This document shows positions 22,775 through 30,874 of a stretch of 64,000 nt of DNA, piece by piece. The DNA lies in assembly GCF_051201035.1 (NCBI RefSeq), contig NZ_JBPODR010000007.1, positions 49,379 through 113,378 of the forward strand. The letters run 5' to 3'. The position numbers and the translations under genes were made by a program. This DNA is from Thermoanaerobacterium thermosulfurigenes (GTDB taxonomy: Bacteria; Bacillota; Thermoanaerobacteria; Thermoanaerobacterales; Thermoanaerobacteraceae). The number at the start of each line of letters is the position of its first letter. Within the stretch, counting starts at the first letter, position 1. The notes beneath the pieces are model-generated. The model was not told where the DNA came from, made no database searches, and was given only the letters and a program-made list of their open reading frames with translations.

Positions 22775-23098
22775 ATGCAAGCAGGAGATTTGAAAAATAA
22801 AATTCAAATTTTAAAAACAACAGTCACAACTGACAGTGATGGATTTCAAAAACAAGAAACAGTTGTATTTGCCGATTGCTGGGCAAAAGTAACGCCAACG
22901 CAAGGAAAAGAATACTATCAAGCAGCCGCTATACAAGCAGAAAATGATGTTAAGTTTACTATCAGATATAGAAAAGGCATCACTAATGATATGAAAGTGC
23001 AATACAATAATCAAATTTATGATATTAAATCAATTATCGATTTTAATAATCAACATCAATATATAGACCTCGTTTGTGAGGTGATTACAAATGGATAA
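22775..23098 (+). CDS. Head closure protein (SPP1 gp16-like)
   Basis: The 107-aa protein begins QAGDLKNKIQILKTTVT and contains FADCWAKVTPTQGKEYYQA and YDIKSIIDFNNQHQYIDLVC, the family's beta-barrel pattern. It seals the connector after packaging. ATG 22775 is preferred to an upstream TTG because of AGAGGTG just before it. Overlaps the next gene by 8 bases. Confidence 0.9.
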   Translation: MQAGDLKNKIQILKTTVTTDSDGFQKQETVVFADCWAKVTPTQGKEYYQAAAIQAENDVKFTIRYRKGITNDMKVQYNNQIYDIKSIIDFNNQHQYIDLVCEVITNG

Positions 23099-23474
23099 TA
23101 GCGAGATAACAGGGCTTGATGAAATACTTAAAAATTTGGAACAAAAAGGAATTAACGTATCACGTCTTGAAAATCAAGCATTAAAAAATGCAGGAGAAAT
23201 AATCAAAGAAAGTGCAAAACAGAAAGTACACGTATCAAAATATAACGAGGAACATATTCGAGATCACATTGATGTATCAAACGTCAAGACAAAAGATGAC
23301 GTTAAATACATTGAAGTTGGCGTTGACAAAGAGTTGAGTTGGAGAGCAAAGTTTGTAGAATGGGGCACATCGAAAATGCAAGCAAGACCATTTCTTCAAC
23401 CTGCGTATGAGGAAAACATTGAAGCAGTACAAGAAGAAATTGCAAAGACACTGAAAGAAGGGCTACAAGAATGA
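23091..23474 (+). CDS. HK97 gp10-type head-tail joining protein
   Basis: This 127-aa protein has the family signature GLDEILKNLEQKG near the start, EIIKESAKQKVHVSK in the middle and FVEWGTSKMQARPFLQPA near the end. It sits between head closure and tail completion genes and overlaps both. Confidence 0.92.
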   Translation: MDNSEITGLDEILKNLEQKGINVSRLENQALKNAGEIIKESAKQKVHVSKYNEEHIRDHIDVSNVKTKDDVKYIEVGVDKELSWRAKFVEWGTSKMQARPFLQPAYEENIEAVQEEIAKTLKEGLQE

Positions 23475-23821
23475 TTACAAATATTAGTAATGAAATTCTA
23501 ATAACTCTCCAATCTAATCAAACACTTGTCAATCTTGTGAACGGTAGAATATCATTTATGAATAACATATCAGGACAATATCCTGCTATTACTTATTTTG
23601 TCTATAACGAGCAAGGCGAATTATACGCAGATAATCAAGAAGTATTAACAGGGTATTATATTCAAATCGACGTTTGGAGTAAAGAAAATTATACAAATAT
23701 CGTCTATGAACTCATGAAAACTATGATATTGGCAGGATATAGAAGAACTTCAAGTGCTGATTTGTACGAAAGCGATACAAAAATATATCATAAAGCAATA
23801 CGCTTTGTAAAAGAATTCTAA
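23471..23821 (+). CDS. Tail completion/terminator protein (DUF3168-like)
   Basis: This 116-aa protein is recognised mainly from order and from GRISFMNNISGQYPAITYFV plus YIQIDVWSKENYTNIVYELM, the shape of gp17-type tail terminators that cap the tail tube before joining. Overlaps the preceding gene by 4 bases. Confidence 0.85.
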   Translation: MITNISNEILITLQSNQTLVNLVNGRISFMNNISGQYPAITYFVYNEQGELYADNQEVLTGYYIQIDVWSKENYTNIVYELMKTMILAGYRRTSSADLYESDTKIYHKAIRFVKEF

Positions 23822-23844
23822 AAATAAAAAAGGAGATGTTTAAT

Positions 23845-24417
23845 ATGGCAACAATAGAAAATTCTTCAATAATTGGAGTAGAAAATTTAGTTTACGCAAA
23901 ATTAACGAGTGAAAATCCTCTAACGTATGATGCAGTAAAACCAATAGCACCTGTAACAGATATAAAAATAACGCCTAAAATCAATACTGACATTTTATAC
24001 GCTGATAATACAGCAATTACTTCATTTTCTAATTTAGCAGAAATAGACGTTGAACTCGATTTGACAGATGTACCACTTCAAGTGCAAGCAGATTTGCTAG
24101 GGCATCAATTCGACACAACTAAAGGTATAATAAATTATAATAGCAAAGATATTGCACCATACGTCGCAATTGGCTTTAAGTCGATGAAGTCAAATGGTAA
24201 ATATCGCTATGTGTGGTTATTAAAAGGAAAATTTCAAGACATAGAAGAAAGTTATTCAACAATGCAGGACAAAGTAAAATTTGCTAATCCTGCTTTGAAA
24301 GGAACATTTTATGCGAGATATTCCGACCATCTGTGGAAGTATTCAGCCGATGAAGATGAGGGATACACAGGCGGAGATGCTGGTTGGTTCACAGCAGTGT
24401 ATAAACCAACAACGTAG
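23845..24417 (+). CDS. Major tail tube protein (phi13-type)
   Basis: The 190-aa tube subunit begins ATIENSSIIGVENLVYAKLT and contains YADNTAITSFSNLAEIDVEL and a late KGTFYARYSDHLWKYSADE. This is the phi13/TP901-1 type pattern. ATG 23845 follows AAAGGAGATG. It lies just before the chaperone gene, as usual. Confidence 0.92.
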   Translation: MATIENSSIIGVENLVYAKLTSENPLTYDAVKPIAPVTDIKITPKINTDILYADNTAITSFSNLAEIDVELDLTDVPLQVQADLLGHQFDTTKGIINYNSKDIAPYVAIGFKSMKSNGKYRYVWLLKGKFQDIEESYSTMQDKVKFANPALKGTFYARYSDHLWKYSADEDEGYTGGDAGWFTAVYKPTT

Positions 24418-24423
24418 CAATTG

Positions 24424-24447
24424 GGCACTCTTAATTGAGTGCCTTTT
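24424..24447 (+). terminator. Terminator/attenuator after the tail tube gene
   Basis: GGCACTC (24424-24430) pairs with GAGTGCC (24437-24443) and is followed by TTTTAAA. Would lower expression of chaperone and tape measure relative to tube protein. Confidence 0.75.
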
Positions 24448-24480
24448 AAATTATAAAAAAATTGAATTGGAGGTAAATTT

Positions 24481-24768
24481 ATGGAATTAAAACTGGGAGA
24501 TAGAACTTATGTTATGCAAAACGTGAAAGCGAGAAGTTTAAGAAATGCTATTCAACTTACAGAAGAAATCGACTTTAACGCCATGAAGGTTGATGATTTG
24601 GATAAACTTGTAAATTTCATTGTCGAATTGTTTAACAATCAATTCACTATTGATGATGTATATGATAATCTTGATGCTAATGAGTTAGTACCAACTTTGA
24701 CAGCGTGTATGAATTCATTAACAGGAACATTAAACGCTAAATTAGATAAAATGCCGAAAAAAAAGTAA
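24481..24768 (+). CDS. Tail assembly chaperone, short form (gpG-like)
   Basis: A 95-aa helical protein located between tail tube and tape measure, the position of lambda gpG. It begins MELKLGDRTYVMQNVKARSL and ends in the Lys codons of the slippery site. It should coat the tape measure during tail assembly, together with the frameshifted long form. Confidence 0.88.
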   Translation: MELKLGDRTYVMQNVKARSLRNAIQLTEEIDFNAMKVDDLDKLVNFIVELFNNQFTIDDVYDNLDANELVPTLTACMNSLTGTLNAKLDKMPKKK

Positions 24769-24957
24769 CAGGCGGAGATGAAAGAATATCTCCGCTCGAT
24801 TTTATAAAAGAATTATATTTATCACTCTTTGAGAATGGTTGGAATATGCAAGACATAGATGAGATGGATATTTTTTGGTATTTAGACATAATTTCATATA
24901 AAGCAAATAAAGAAGAAAAGCAGAATAAAACAACGATTGATAATACTATTTTATAGT
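24481..24957 (+). CDS. Tail assembly chaperone, long form made by -1 frameshift (gpGT-like)
   Basis: A -1 shift at A AAA AAG (24759-24765) avoids the TAA at 24766 and continues the protein as KKKVTGGDERISPLDFIKEL and on to a TAG at 24955-24957, adding about 63 residues. The extension is well-formed (LFENGWNMQDIDEMDIFWYL) and matches what T-domain extensions look like. This is the conserved tail chaperone arrangement known from lambda and most siphophages. Confidence 0.85.
24757..24796 (+). promoter_or_regulatory. Programmed -1 frameshift signal
   Basis: Slippery run of eight A then G (24757-24765), containing the strong bacterial heptamer A AAA AAG. Five bases further lies a perfect 8-bp stem (GCGGAGAT 24772-24779 with ATCTCCGC 24788-24795) around an 8-base loop, the expected stimulatory hairpin. 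Confidence 0.88.
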
Positions 24958-25032
24958 TTTTATTTTTTTTACTTTTATTAACTATGATGAGGTCGTTTTA
25001 ACCGACCTTATCTTTTAAAAGAGGTGAAATAG

Positions 25033-27792
25033 ATGGCAGAAGAATTGGGTAATTTATCGGTCAAAATTTCGATGGACTCTACAGGATTTCAGCAAGGAAT
25101 TTCCAATATTTCGAGGTCGTTGCGTGTTGTTCAATCTGATATGAAAGCACAGTTGGCTCAATTTAGCGATAACCAAAAGGGATTGGATGCTTTGAAGGTT
25201 AAATATGATGGGTTATCTCAACAAATCGATTTGCAGAAACAAAAAATAGAAACACTTACACAAGCATATCAAAAAAGCGTGCAAGACAAAGGCGAAGATG
25301 CAACTGCAACGCAGAATTTAGTAATTAAATTGAATAATGCACGTGCTGAATTAGCAAAAATGGAAAATCAATTAAAAGAAACAAACGACGCAATTCAAAA
25401 ACAAAATAATATTTGGTTAAACTTTAGTGAGAAAATGGAAAATGTATCAAAGAAAATGAAGGACATGGGCGAAAGTTTAGGAAAAGTAGGCAAATCTATG
25501 TCTGAATATATTACGTTACCGATAGCGGGCGCAGTGACTGGTTTAGTCAAACTTGGTATGTCGTTTGATGATGCAAATGATAAGATTAGAATTGCTACAG
25601 GTGCAACAGGAAAAGCGTTAGATGATTTGCAAAAAGATTTTGAAGCAGTTTATGGAAGCGTACCTACTTCAATGGATGAAGCAAGTACGGCAATAAGTAA
25701 TTTGAATACACGACTGGGTCTTACAGGCAAGCCATTGCAAGAATTATCTGAAAAGATGATATTATTATCACACGAAACAGGTGTTGATTTGCAAAGTACA
25801 ATAGAGCAAACATCACACGCTTTTGAAGCATTTGGAATAGATGCTAAAAATTATGGTACGTCGCTTGATTTCGTATTCAAAGTATCGCAAAGTACAGGAA
25901 TCAGCGTTAACGATTTATTAACGACACTCCAAAATTCCGCACCTGTATTGGAAAATATGGGTCTATCGTTCGATAGTGCAACTGCTTTGATAGGTCAATT
26001 ATCAAAAGCAGGCGTAAATACTGAACAGGTATTTACAGGACTTAATAAAGCAATTGCAAACATGGCGAAAAATGGCATAAAAGATGCTGATACTGCTATT
26101 GCAACATTATTCGAGAAAATAAAGAAAGCACCAAACGATATGCAAGCAACACAAATAGCAGTAGAAAATTTCGGTACTAAAACAGGTGTCGCAATTGCAA
26201 AAGCAGTCAGAGAAGGAAAACTTGATATGGATGCATTCTTAAATACTTTAAAATCAAGTCCTGAAACTATCAATAAAGCCGCAGAAGATACAGAAGATTT
26301 TGCAGAAAAATTTGAATTACTAAAGAATAAATTAACTTTAGCATTAGAGCCACTTGGAAATCAGTTATTTAATGCAATCAATAAATTAGTACCAACTATA
26401 ACATCGTTAGCAAATTCTTTAGTTAATGTTATCAACTGGTTTGCAAAATTATCACCTGAAACGCAAAAATTTATTCTAATTTTAGCAGGCGTATTGGCGG
26501 GACTTGGTCCAATTTTATCGACAATAAGTAAATTTATGGAAGTTGGATCAGGCGTAGCAAAAGCAGTAGGCGGTATATCAGAAGCATTTGGGAAGTTGGG
26601 CGGAGTAGCAGGAATAGTTGAGAAAATAACGCCTAATCTGGTACAATTAAAAGTGGGTGCACAATTAACATTTGATGCTTTAAAAGGTGGCATATCAACG
26701 CTCGGACAAGCATTGGTTAGCGGATTTAACGTGATGAAAACCGCAGCATTGGGTTTAGGTAACGTATTGAAAGTTGTATTTACAACGATGATGGCAAATC
26801 CTTGGATGATAGCGGTAACTGCTATTATAGCAGGTATTATACTACTCATCACGCATTGGGATGAAGTCAAGAAAATAGCACAAGAAGTAGGAAAATATAT
26901 ATCTGATAAATGGAATGAACTCAAAAATGCTTTATCAAATGTCGTCAATGAAATTGTTCAATATGAGATACAGAGATGGAATGAATTGAAATCGACAGTA
27001 TCTAATATAGTTAACGAAATTAAGACAACAGTTGTAAACACATGGAATAATTTAAAAACATCGATTGAAAATATTGTCAATATAATCAAAACAACAGTTT
27101 TAAATGCATGGAATAGTTTGATGACAGCAATCATCAGCGTCATGAATAATATTAAAAATGGTGTTATTAATGCGTGGAATGCTATAATTGATTGGATTAG
27201 AAGTTTACCTTCAACATTGTATCATTTAGGCGTTCAAATGTTTGAAATGATGAAAAACGGTATAATTAGCACGATAGGAAATATCAGAAATGCTATTGTG
27301 AATGGTTTGAATTCTGCTATAGATTATATTCGCTCATTGCCTTCTCAAGCAATTAGATGGGGTATGGATTTCATCAATGGTTTAGCGAGTGGCATAAGAA
27401 ATGCTGCTTATGCGGTTTTAAATGAAGTTAAAAGTATTGCACATACAATTGCAAGTTATTTGCATTTTTCAAGACCAGACATCGGCGAATTACGTAACTA
27501 TGAAACGTGGATGCCTGATTTTATGGCAGGTTTAGCCGATGGCATAAATAGGAATAAATCCGTCTTAATTAGTGCAGTGAAAGGTTTGTCAACTGATATG
27601 GCAGTAACGTTTAATGCTTCTACATCAAGCGTGCCAATTCCTGTGCAGAATACTACGAATAATACAACACATCATTATCATTATAATATCAGCAAACTCG
27701 AATTTCCAAATGTTACTAATGGTAATGATGTTATCGATGCATTGAAGAAATTACCACGAATGGCGTTAGCATACAATAATCAAATAATTTAA
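25033..27792 (+). CDS. Tail tape measure protein
   Basis: At 919 aa this is the longest structural gene, right after the chaperones. Residues 1-130 are coiled coil; 150-420 match the TP901-type core (LGKSMSEYITLPIAGAVTGL, AFEAFGIDAKNYGTSLDFVF); hydrophobic segments lie near 475-495 (FILILAGVLAGLGPIL) and about 590-607 (MIAVTAIIAGIILLI). The later part contains a repeated heptad-like motif (VVNTWNNLKTSIENIV, VLNAWNSLMTAIISVM). It sets tail length. Nothing that looks like distal tail protein follows; the prophage ends 190 bases later. Confidence 0.94.
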   Translation: MAEELGNLSVKISMDSTGFQQGISNISRSLRVVQSDMKAQLAQFSDNQKGLDALKVKYDGLSQQIDLQKQKIETLTQAYQKSVQDKGEDATATQNLVIKLNNARAELAKMENQLKETNDAIQKQNNIWLNFSEKMENVSKKMKDMGESLGKVGKSMSEYITLPIAGAVTGLVKLGMSFDDANDKIRIATGATGKALDDLQKDFEAVYGSVPTSMDEASTAISNLNTRLGLTGKPLQELSEKMILLSHETGVDLQSTIEQTSHAFEAFGIDAKNYGTSLDFVFKVSQSTGISVNDLLTTLQNSAPVLENMGLSFDSATALIGQLSKAGVNTEQVFTGLNKAIANMAKNGIKDADTAIATLFEKIKKAPNDMQATQIAVENFGTKTGVAIAKAVREGKLDMDAFLNTLKSSPETINKAAEDTEDFAEKFELLKNKLTLALEPLGNQLFNAINKLVPTITSLANSLVNVINWFAKLSPETQKFILILAGVLAGLGPILSTISKFMEVGSGVAKAVGGISEAFGKLGGVAGIVEKITPNLVQLKVGAQLTFDALKGGISTLGQALVSGFNVMKTAALGLGNVLKVVFTTMMANPWMIAVTAIIAGIILLITHWDEVKKIAQEVGKYISDKWNELKNALSNVVNEIVQYEIQRWNELKSTVSNIVNEIKTTVVNTWNNLKTSIENIVNIIKTTVLNAWNSLMTAIISVMNNIKNGVINAWNAIIDWIRSLPSTLYHLGVQMFEMMKNGIISTIGNIRNAIVNGLNSAIDYIRSLPSQAIRWGMDFINGLASGIRNAAYAVLNEVKSIAHTIASYLHFSRPDIGELRNYETWMPDFMAGLADGINRNKSVLISAVKGLSTDMAVTFNASTSSVPIPVQNTTNNTTHHYHYNISKLEFPNVTNGNDVIDALKKLPRMALAYNNQII

Positions 27793-27822
27793 AGGTGAGA
27801 TTATTTTCTCTCACCTTTAAAA
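27791..27822 (+). terminator. Hairpin terminator after tape measure
   Basis: A perfect 10-bp stem (AAAGGTGAGA 27791-27800 with TCTCACCTTT 27809-27818) around an 8-base loop includes the stop codon. The trailing T-tract is poor, so efficiency is uncertain. Confidence 0.65.
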
Positions 27823-27857
27823 TTTACATTTTATTAAAAAAAAATTTTTAAAAAACA

Positions 27858-27886
27858 TTGACATTATACATAAAAAGAGTTATGAT
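27858..27886 (+). promoter_or_regulatory. Outward-facing sigma-A promoter at the right prophage end
   Basis: TTGACA (27858-27863), a 17-base spacer and TATGAT (27881-27886). In the integrated state it reads only the spo0A fragment and its terminator. In the excised circle it would read through attP towards int, about 290 bases away. Confidence 0.7.
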
Positions 27887-27982
27887 GATATTAATTTAAA
27901 AAAGCAACTAATAGAAGGTATTATGTGGTTAAGATCACAATTAAGTGTTTGATAAATTAGCGATTTTTCTGAAAATTTTGAC

Positions 27983-28027
27983 ACCAATTCAGAGTTTATC
28001 GCGCTTATTGCTGACAAGTTAAGATTA
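27983..28027 (+). repeat. attR core (45-bp direct repeat)
   Basis: Exact copy of 473-517. To the right the sequence continues in the spo0A frame as SLKAN and stop (28045), which is the native host 3' end. Confidence 0.96.
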
Positions 28028-28045
28028 AGTTTAAAGGCGAATTAA
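27983..28045 (+). pseudogene. Displaced 3' fragment of native spo0A
   Basis: Twenty codons plus stop in the spo0A frame, beginning at the attR core. It has no start of its own: in-frame stops (27950-27955) lie just upstream. It is the original spo0A tail left behind when the prophage inserted and provided a substitute. Confidence 0.9.
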
Positions 28046-28049
28046 AAAA

Positions 28050-28078
28050 TGCGGTGAATAGCTCACCGTATTTTTTGT
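28050..28078 (+). terminator. Original spo0A terminator, now separated from spo0A
   Basis: Stem TGCGGTGA with TCACCGTA around a short loop, followed by six T. It lies 5 bases past the native spo0A stop codon but about 27.5 kb from the active gene. Confidence 0.85.
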
Positions 28079-28137
28079 TTTACCTTGTAGAAAATTGTGC
28101 TATAATAAACAAAGAAAAGATGTATGGAGGTTTTACC

Positions 28138-29259
28138 ATGCAAATTACTGGTACAGTTAAAATGGACAAAAGGACGAAAAATCTTGCAAAGCGCATAGGC
28201 CCCGGAGAAATCGCTGTGATAGATCATGTTGATATCGATGAGATTGGTGCCGAATCTTTGATAGAAAAGAAGATTTTGGCTGTGATAAATGCTAATAAAT
28301 CGATAAGCGGTAGGTATCCTAATTTAGGCCCATCTATTATTGATAAAGCTGGTATCCCTATTATAGATGAAGTTGGCGAAGATATATTTGATTTGCTTAA
28401 AGAGAATGATAAGATTACTATAATCGATAATGAAATATATAAAGATGGCAAATTGATAAAAAGAGGAAAATTGCTTACACACGATGTCATTAATTACAAA
28501 ATGGAAGAATGTAAGGAAAATCTGGAAGTAGAGTTGGATAAATTCATTGAGAATACACTTGAATATGCTAAAAAAGAAAAGTCATTTATTTTGGGTGATA
28601 TTGAAATACCTGATGTGAAGACAAAGCTTAAGGATAGACAAGCATTGGTTGTTGTAAGAGGAAAAGACTACAAGGAAGACTTATATACTATTAGGCAGTA
28701 TATAACAGATGTGAAGCCTATATTGATAGGAGTAGATGGTGGTGCAGATGCAATACTTGAATTTGGTTTAACACCTGATATCATAATTGGAGACATGGAT
28801 AGCGTAAGCGATAAGGCTTTGAAAAAAGCAAAAGAGATAGTAGTTCATGCCTATCCAAATGGCAAGTCTCCTGGGTTAGAGAGAGTTAAATCATTAGGAC
28901 TTGATGCATATATATTTAAAGCGCCAGGTACAAGCGAAGACATTGCTATGCTTCTAGCATATGAAAAAGGCGCAGATTTAATAGTAGCTGTTGGTACTCA
29001 TTCCAGTATGATTGATTTTCTAGAAAAAGGAAGGAAGGGAATGTCCAGCACATTTCTTGTAAGATTAAAGATTGGATCTAAGCTTATTGATGCTAAAGGT
29101 GTTAATAAACTATACAGGGAAAATTTTAGGCTTTCATATGTTTTTAGTATTATATTTGCTGCAATGGTTCCACTTAGTGTAATAGCTTATTTTTCACCAC
29201 CTATGCAACAGCTTTTAAAACTTTTGCAGCTAAGGATAAGGCTTTTAATAGGATTTTAG
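28138..29259 (+). CDS. steA: SteA-like putative cytokinetic ring protein
   Basis: The 373-aa protein combines an N-terminal region, a thiamin-pyrophosphokinase-like domain at about 180-260 (IGVDGGADAILEFGLTPDII then GDMDSVSD), and a C-terminal hydrophobic helix (LSYVFSIIFAAMVPLSVIAY). This is the layout of SteA, which with its membrane partner SteB helps daughter-cell separation in corynebacteria. ATG 28138 is used because GGAGG lies 8 bases before it. A TATAAT at 28101-28106 with a weak TTTTAC 17 bases upstream may be its promoter. Normally the next gene after spo0A. Confidence 0.85.
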   Translation: MQITGTVKMDKRTKNLAKRIGPGEIAVIDHVDIDEIGAESLIEKKILAVINANKSISGRYPNLGPSIIDKAGIPIIDEVGEDIFDLLKENDKITIIDNEIYKDGKLIKRGKLLTHDVINYKMEECKENLEVELDKFIENTLEYAKKEKSFILGDIEIPDVKTKLKDRQALVVVRGKDYKEDLYTIRQYITDVKPILIGVDGGADAILEFGLTPDIIIGDMDSVSDKALKKAKEIVVHAYPNGKSPGLERVKSLGLDAYIFKAPGTSEDIAMLLAYEKGADLIVAVGTHSSMIDFLEKGRKGMSSTFLVRLKIGSKLIDAKGVNKLYRENFRLSYVFSIIFAAMVPLSVIAYFSPPMQQLLKLLQLRIRLLIGF

Positions 29260-29269
29260 GAGGAGATCT

Positions 29270-30196
29270 ATGAACGTAAATATTAGATATTATGTATTGA
29301 CGATAGCAGCAATTTTTATGGCATTGGGAATTGGCATATTTATAGGCTTCATGCTGGATGGACAAAAAGTTTTTTCTGAACAGCAAGAAACAATAATAAA
29401 TCAGCTAGAGCAAAAATTTAAAGATATCCAAACTGAAAATTCTAATTTAAAGGACAATGTACAAAGTTTAAATAAGCAACTTGACTATATGAACCAATAC
29501 GGGAAAATTGTTTTTCCTGAGCTTGTAAAAGGACGCTTAAATGGTGTAAAAGTTGCAATAATTGAAACAAACAATGATTTTATCTATCCAGGTTTAAGAA
29601 ATGCTTTGATGAAAGCAGGTGCAACAATATCATCTGTTACAATATTTAAAGATGATTTGAATAATTTAGATCAGTCAGAGAAAGACGATTTAATAACTAA
29701 TTTGTCTAAATATGGCAATATTGATAGCAATCATCTCATTGAATCTTTATCTGAAAAACTGACTGAGGTTCTTGTTACTGGGCAAGATGGAGAATTGATA
29801 ACTTATTTAAAAGATAAGGGGTACATTGATTTTACTGGTACACCTGGAAATACAGATTTTATCGTTTTAGCAGGTGGCAGCAATCTTAAAAATAACAATT
29901 TAAATATAGTAGATATCCCAATAATAAGGCAATCGAAAATTTTAAATGTGCCGATTGTCGGAGTTGAACAAAGCGATGTAAAGTATTCTTATATGGATGC
30001 GTATAGAAAACAACACTTGTCAACCGTTGATAACATAGATACGATTATAGGACAAACTTCCTTGATAATGGTGATGCAAGGCAAAGATGGCAATTATGGA
30101 ATAAAAGCTGGAGATACATCGATTATGCCCGATTCTTTTATAGAATACCAACAGAATCAAAATCAAAATAAGGCAAATTCAAACGAGGTGAAATGA
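29270..30196 (+). CDS. MctB-like/SteB-type membrane-anchored protein (DUF3186 family)
   Basis: One N-terminal transmembrane helix (YYVLTIAAIFMALGIGIFIG), a coiled coil at about 40-80 (QTENSNLKDNVQSLNKQL), then an alpha/beta outer domain. The family is annotated copper transporter MctB, but in several lineages, as here, it is the neighbour of SteA and is thought to be its division partner. Overlaps the next gene by 4 bases. The division role is inferred from context. Confidence 0.78.
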   Translation: MNVNIRYYVLTIAAIFMALGIGIFIGFMLDGQKVFSEQQETIINQLEQKFKDIQTENSNLKDNVQSLNKQLDYMNQYGKIVFPELVKGRLNGVKVAIIETNNDFIYPGLRNALMKAGATISSVTIFKDDLNNLDQSEKDDLITNLSKYGNIDSNHLIESLSEKLTEVLVTGQDGELITYLKDKGYIDFTGTPGNTDFIVLAGGSNLKNNNLNIVDIPIIRQSKILNVPIVGVEQSDVKYSYMDAYRKQHLSTVDNIDTIIGQTSLIMVMQGKDGNYGIKAGDTSIMPDSFIEYQQNQNQNKANSNEVK

Positions 30197-30870
30197 TGGC
30201 TGTAAGTGTTTTAATACCGGCATACAATGAAGGCAAGAGAATCGTTGATACAATAAAAGGTATGGAGAATATAGAGGAAATTGATGAGATCATTGTTATA
30301 AATGATGGCTCTACAGATGACACAGCAGATAAAGCTAAAAAAGCAGGAGCAAAATTGGTGAACCTAAAAAATAATTCTGGTAAAGGAAGAGCCTTAAAAG
30401 AAGGCTTGAAATACGTTAAAAATGATGTTATTGCTTTTATTGACGCAGATGTAGGTTTGACTTCTCGAGAGGTAATTAAATTAATAAAACCTGTTTTAAA
30501 TAATGATGCCGATGTTACTGTAGCCAGATTTCCTAAAGTCAATGTTAAATCAGGTTTTGGACTTGTAAAGAAATTAGCAAAATACGGTGTAAAACTGCTT
30601 ACTGGTCATGATTTTGATTCTACACTCTCTGGTCAAAGGGTTTTTAAAAAGGAAGTGCTTGACAAAATAAAAAAAATTTATGGTGGTTATGGTATAGAAG
30701 TTGGTATGACAATCGACATATTTAATTTAGGATATAAGATTAAAGAAGTAGATGTTGATATGACTCACTCTGTTACATTAAGAGATATTAAAGGTTTTAT
30801 TCATAGAGGTAGACAGTTTTTGGATATACTTAAAGTTTTATTAATAAAAGCGATATTTAAGGACCGGTGA
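30193..30870 (+). CDS. Family 2 glycosyltransferase
   Basis: GT-A fold transferase (225 aa): VSVLIPAYNEGKRIVDTIKG, IIVINDGSTDDTADKAKKAG, FIDADVGL (the DxD metal site) and GKGRALKEGL. The C-terminal HSVTLRDIKGFIHRGRQF is typical for polyprenyl-phosphate or lipid-linked sugar transfer in this gene cluster. No membrane helices. Acceptor unknown; envelope glycan or glycolipid is likely. Confidence 0.88.
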   Translation: MMAVSVLIPAYNEGKRIVDTIKGMENIEEIDEIIVINDGSTDDTADKAKKAGAKLVNLKNNSGKGRALKEGLKYVKNDVIAFIDADVGLTSREVIKLIKPVLNNDADVTVARFPKVNVKSGFGLVKKLAKYGVKLLTGHDFDSTLSGQRVFKKEVLDKIKKIYGGYGIEVGMTIDIFNLGYKIKEVDVDMTHSVTLRDIKGFIHRGRQFLDILKVLLIKAIFKDR

Positions 30871-30874
30871 TAAA

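Larger units (their letters stand above)
473..28027 (+). mobile_element. Siphovirus-type prophage integrated in the 3' end of spo0A
   Basis: The element is bounded by a perfect 45-bp direct repeat identical to the end of spo0A. It carries a tyrosine integrase next to the left repeat and a recognisable head-tail block (terminase, portal, protease, HK97 capsid, connectors, tail tube, chaperones, tape measure). All genes read in the same direction as spo0A. The early half encodes a YonO/QDE-1-like RNA polymerase and winged-helix proteins. I find no holin, endolysin, distal tail protein, helicase, primase or DNA polymerase, so it may be defective, dependent on the host, or use unfamiliar genes for these steps. 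Base composition of the early half is even more AT-rich than the host flank. Confidence 0.95.
27823..28137. other. Intergenic region at the right prophage junction
   Basis: It contains, in order, a sigma-A promoter (27858-27886), a possible 9-codon leader peptide (27923-27952, with GAAGG upstream), attR (27983-28027), the displaced native spo0A 3' codons (to 28045), the spo0A terminator (28050-28078) and the leader of steA. Confidence 0.8.

Noticed and set aside
473..28027. Skin-like element that interrupts a sporulation gene and is removed in the mother cell
   Set aside because: The spo0A frame is intact up to a stop supplied by the prophage, so excision is not needed to restore the gene. 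Only the last residues and the terminator change.
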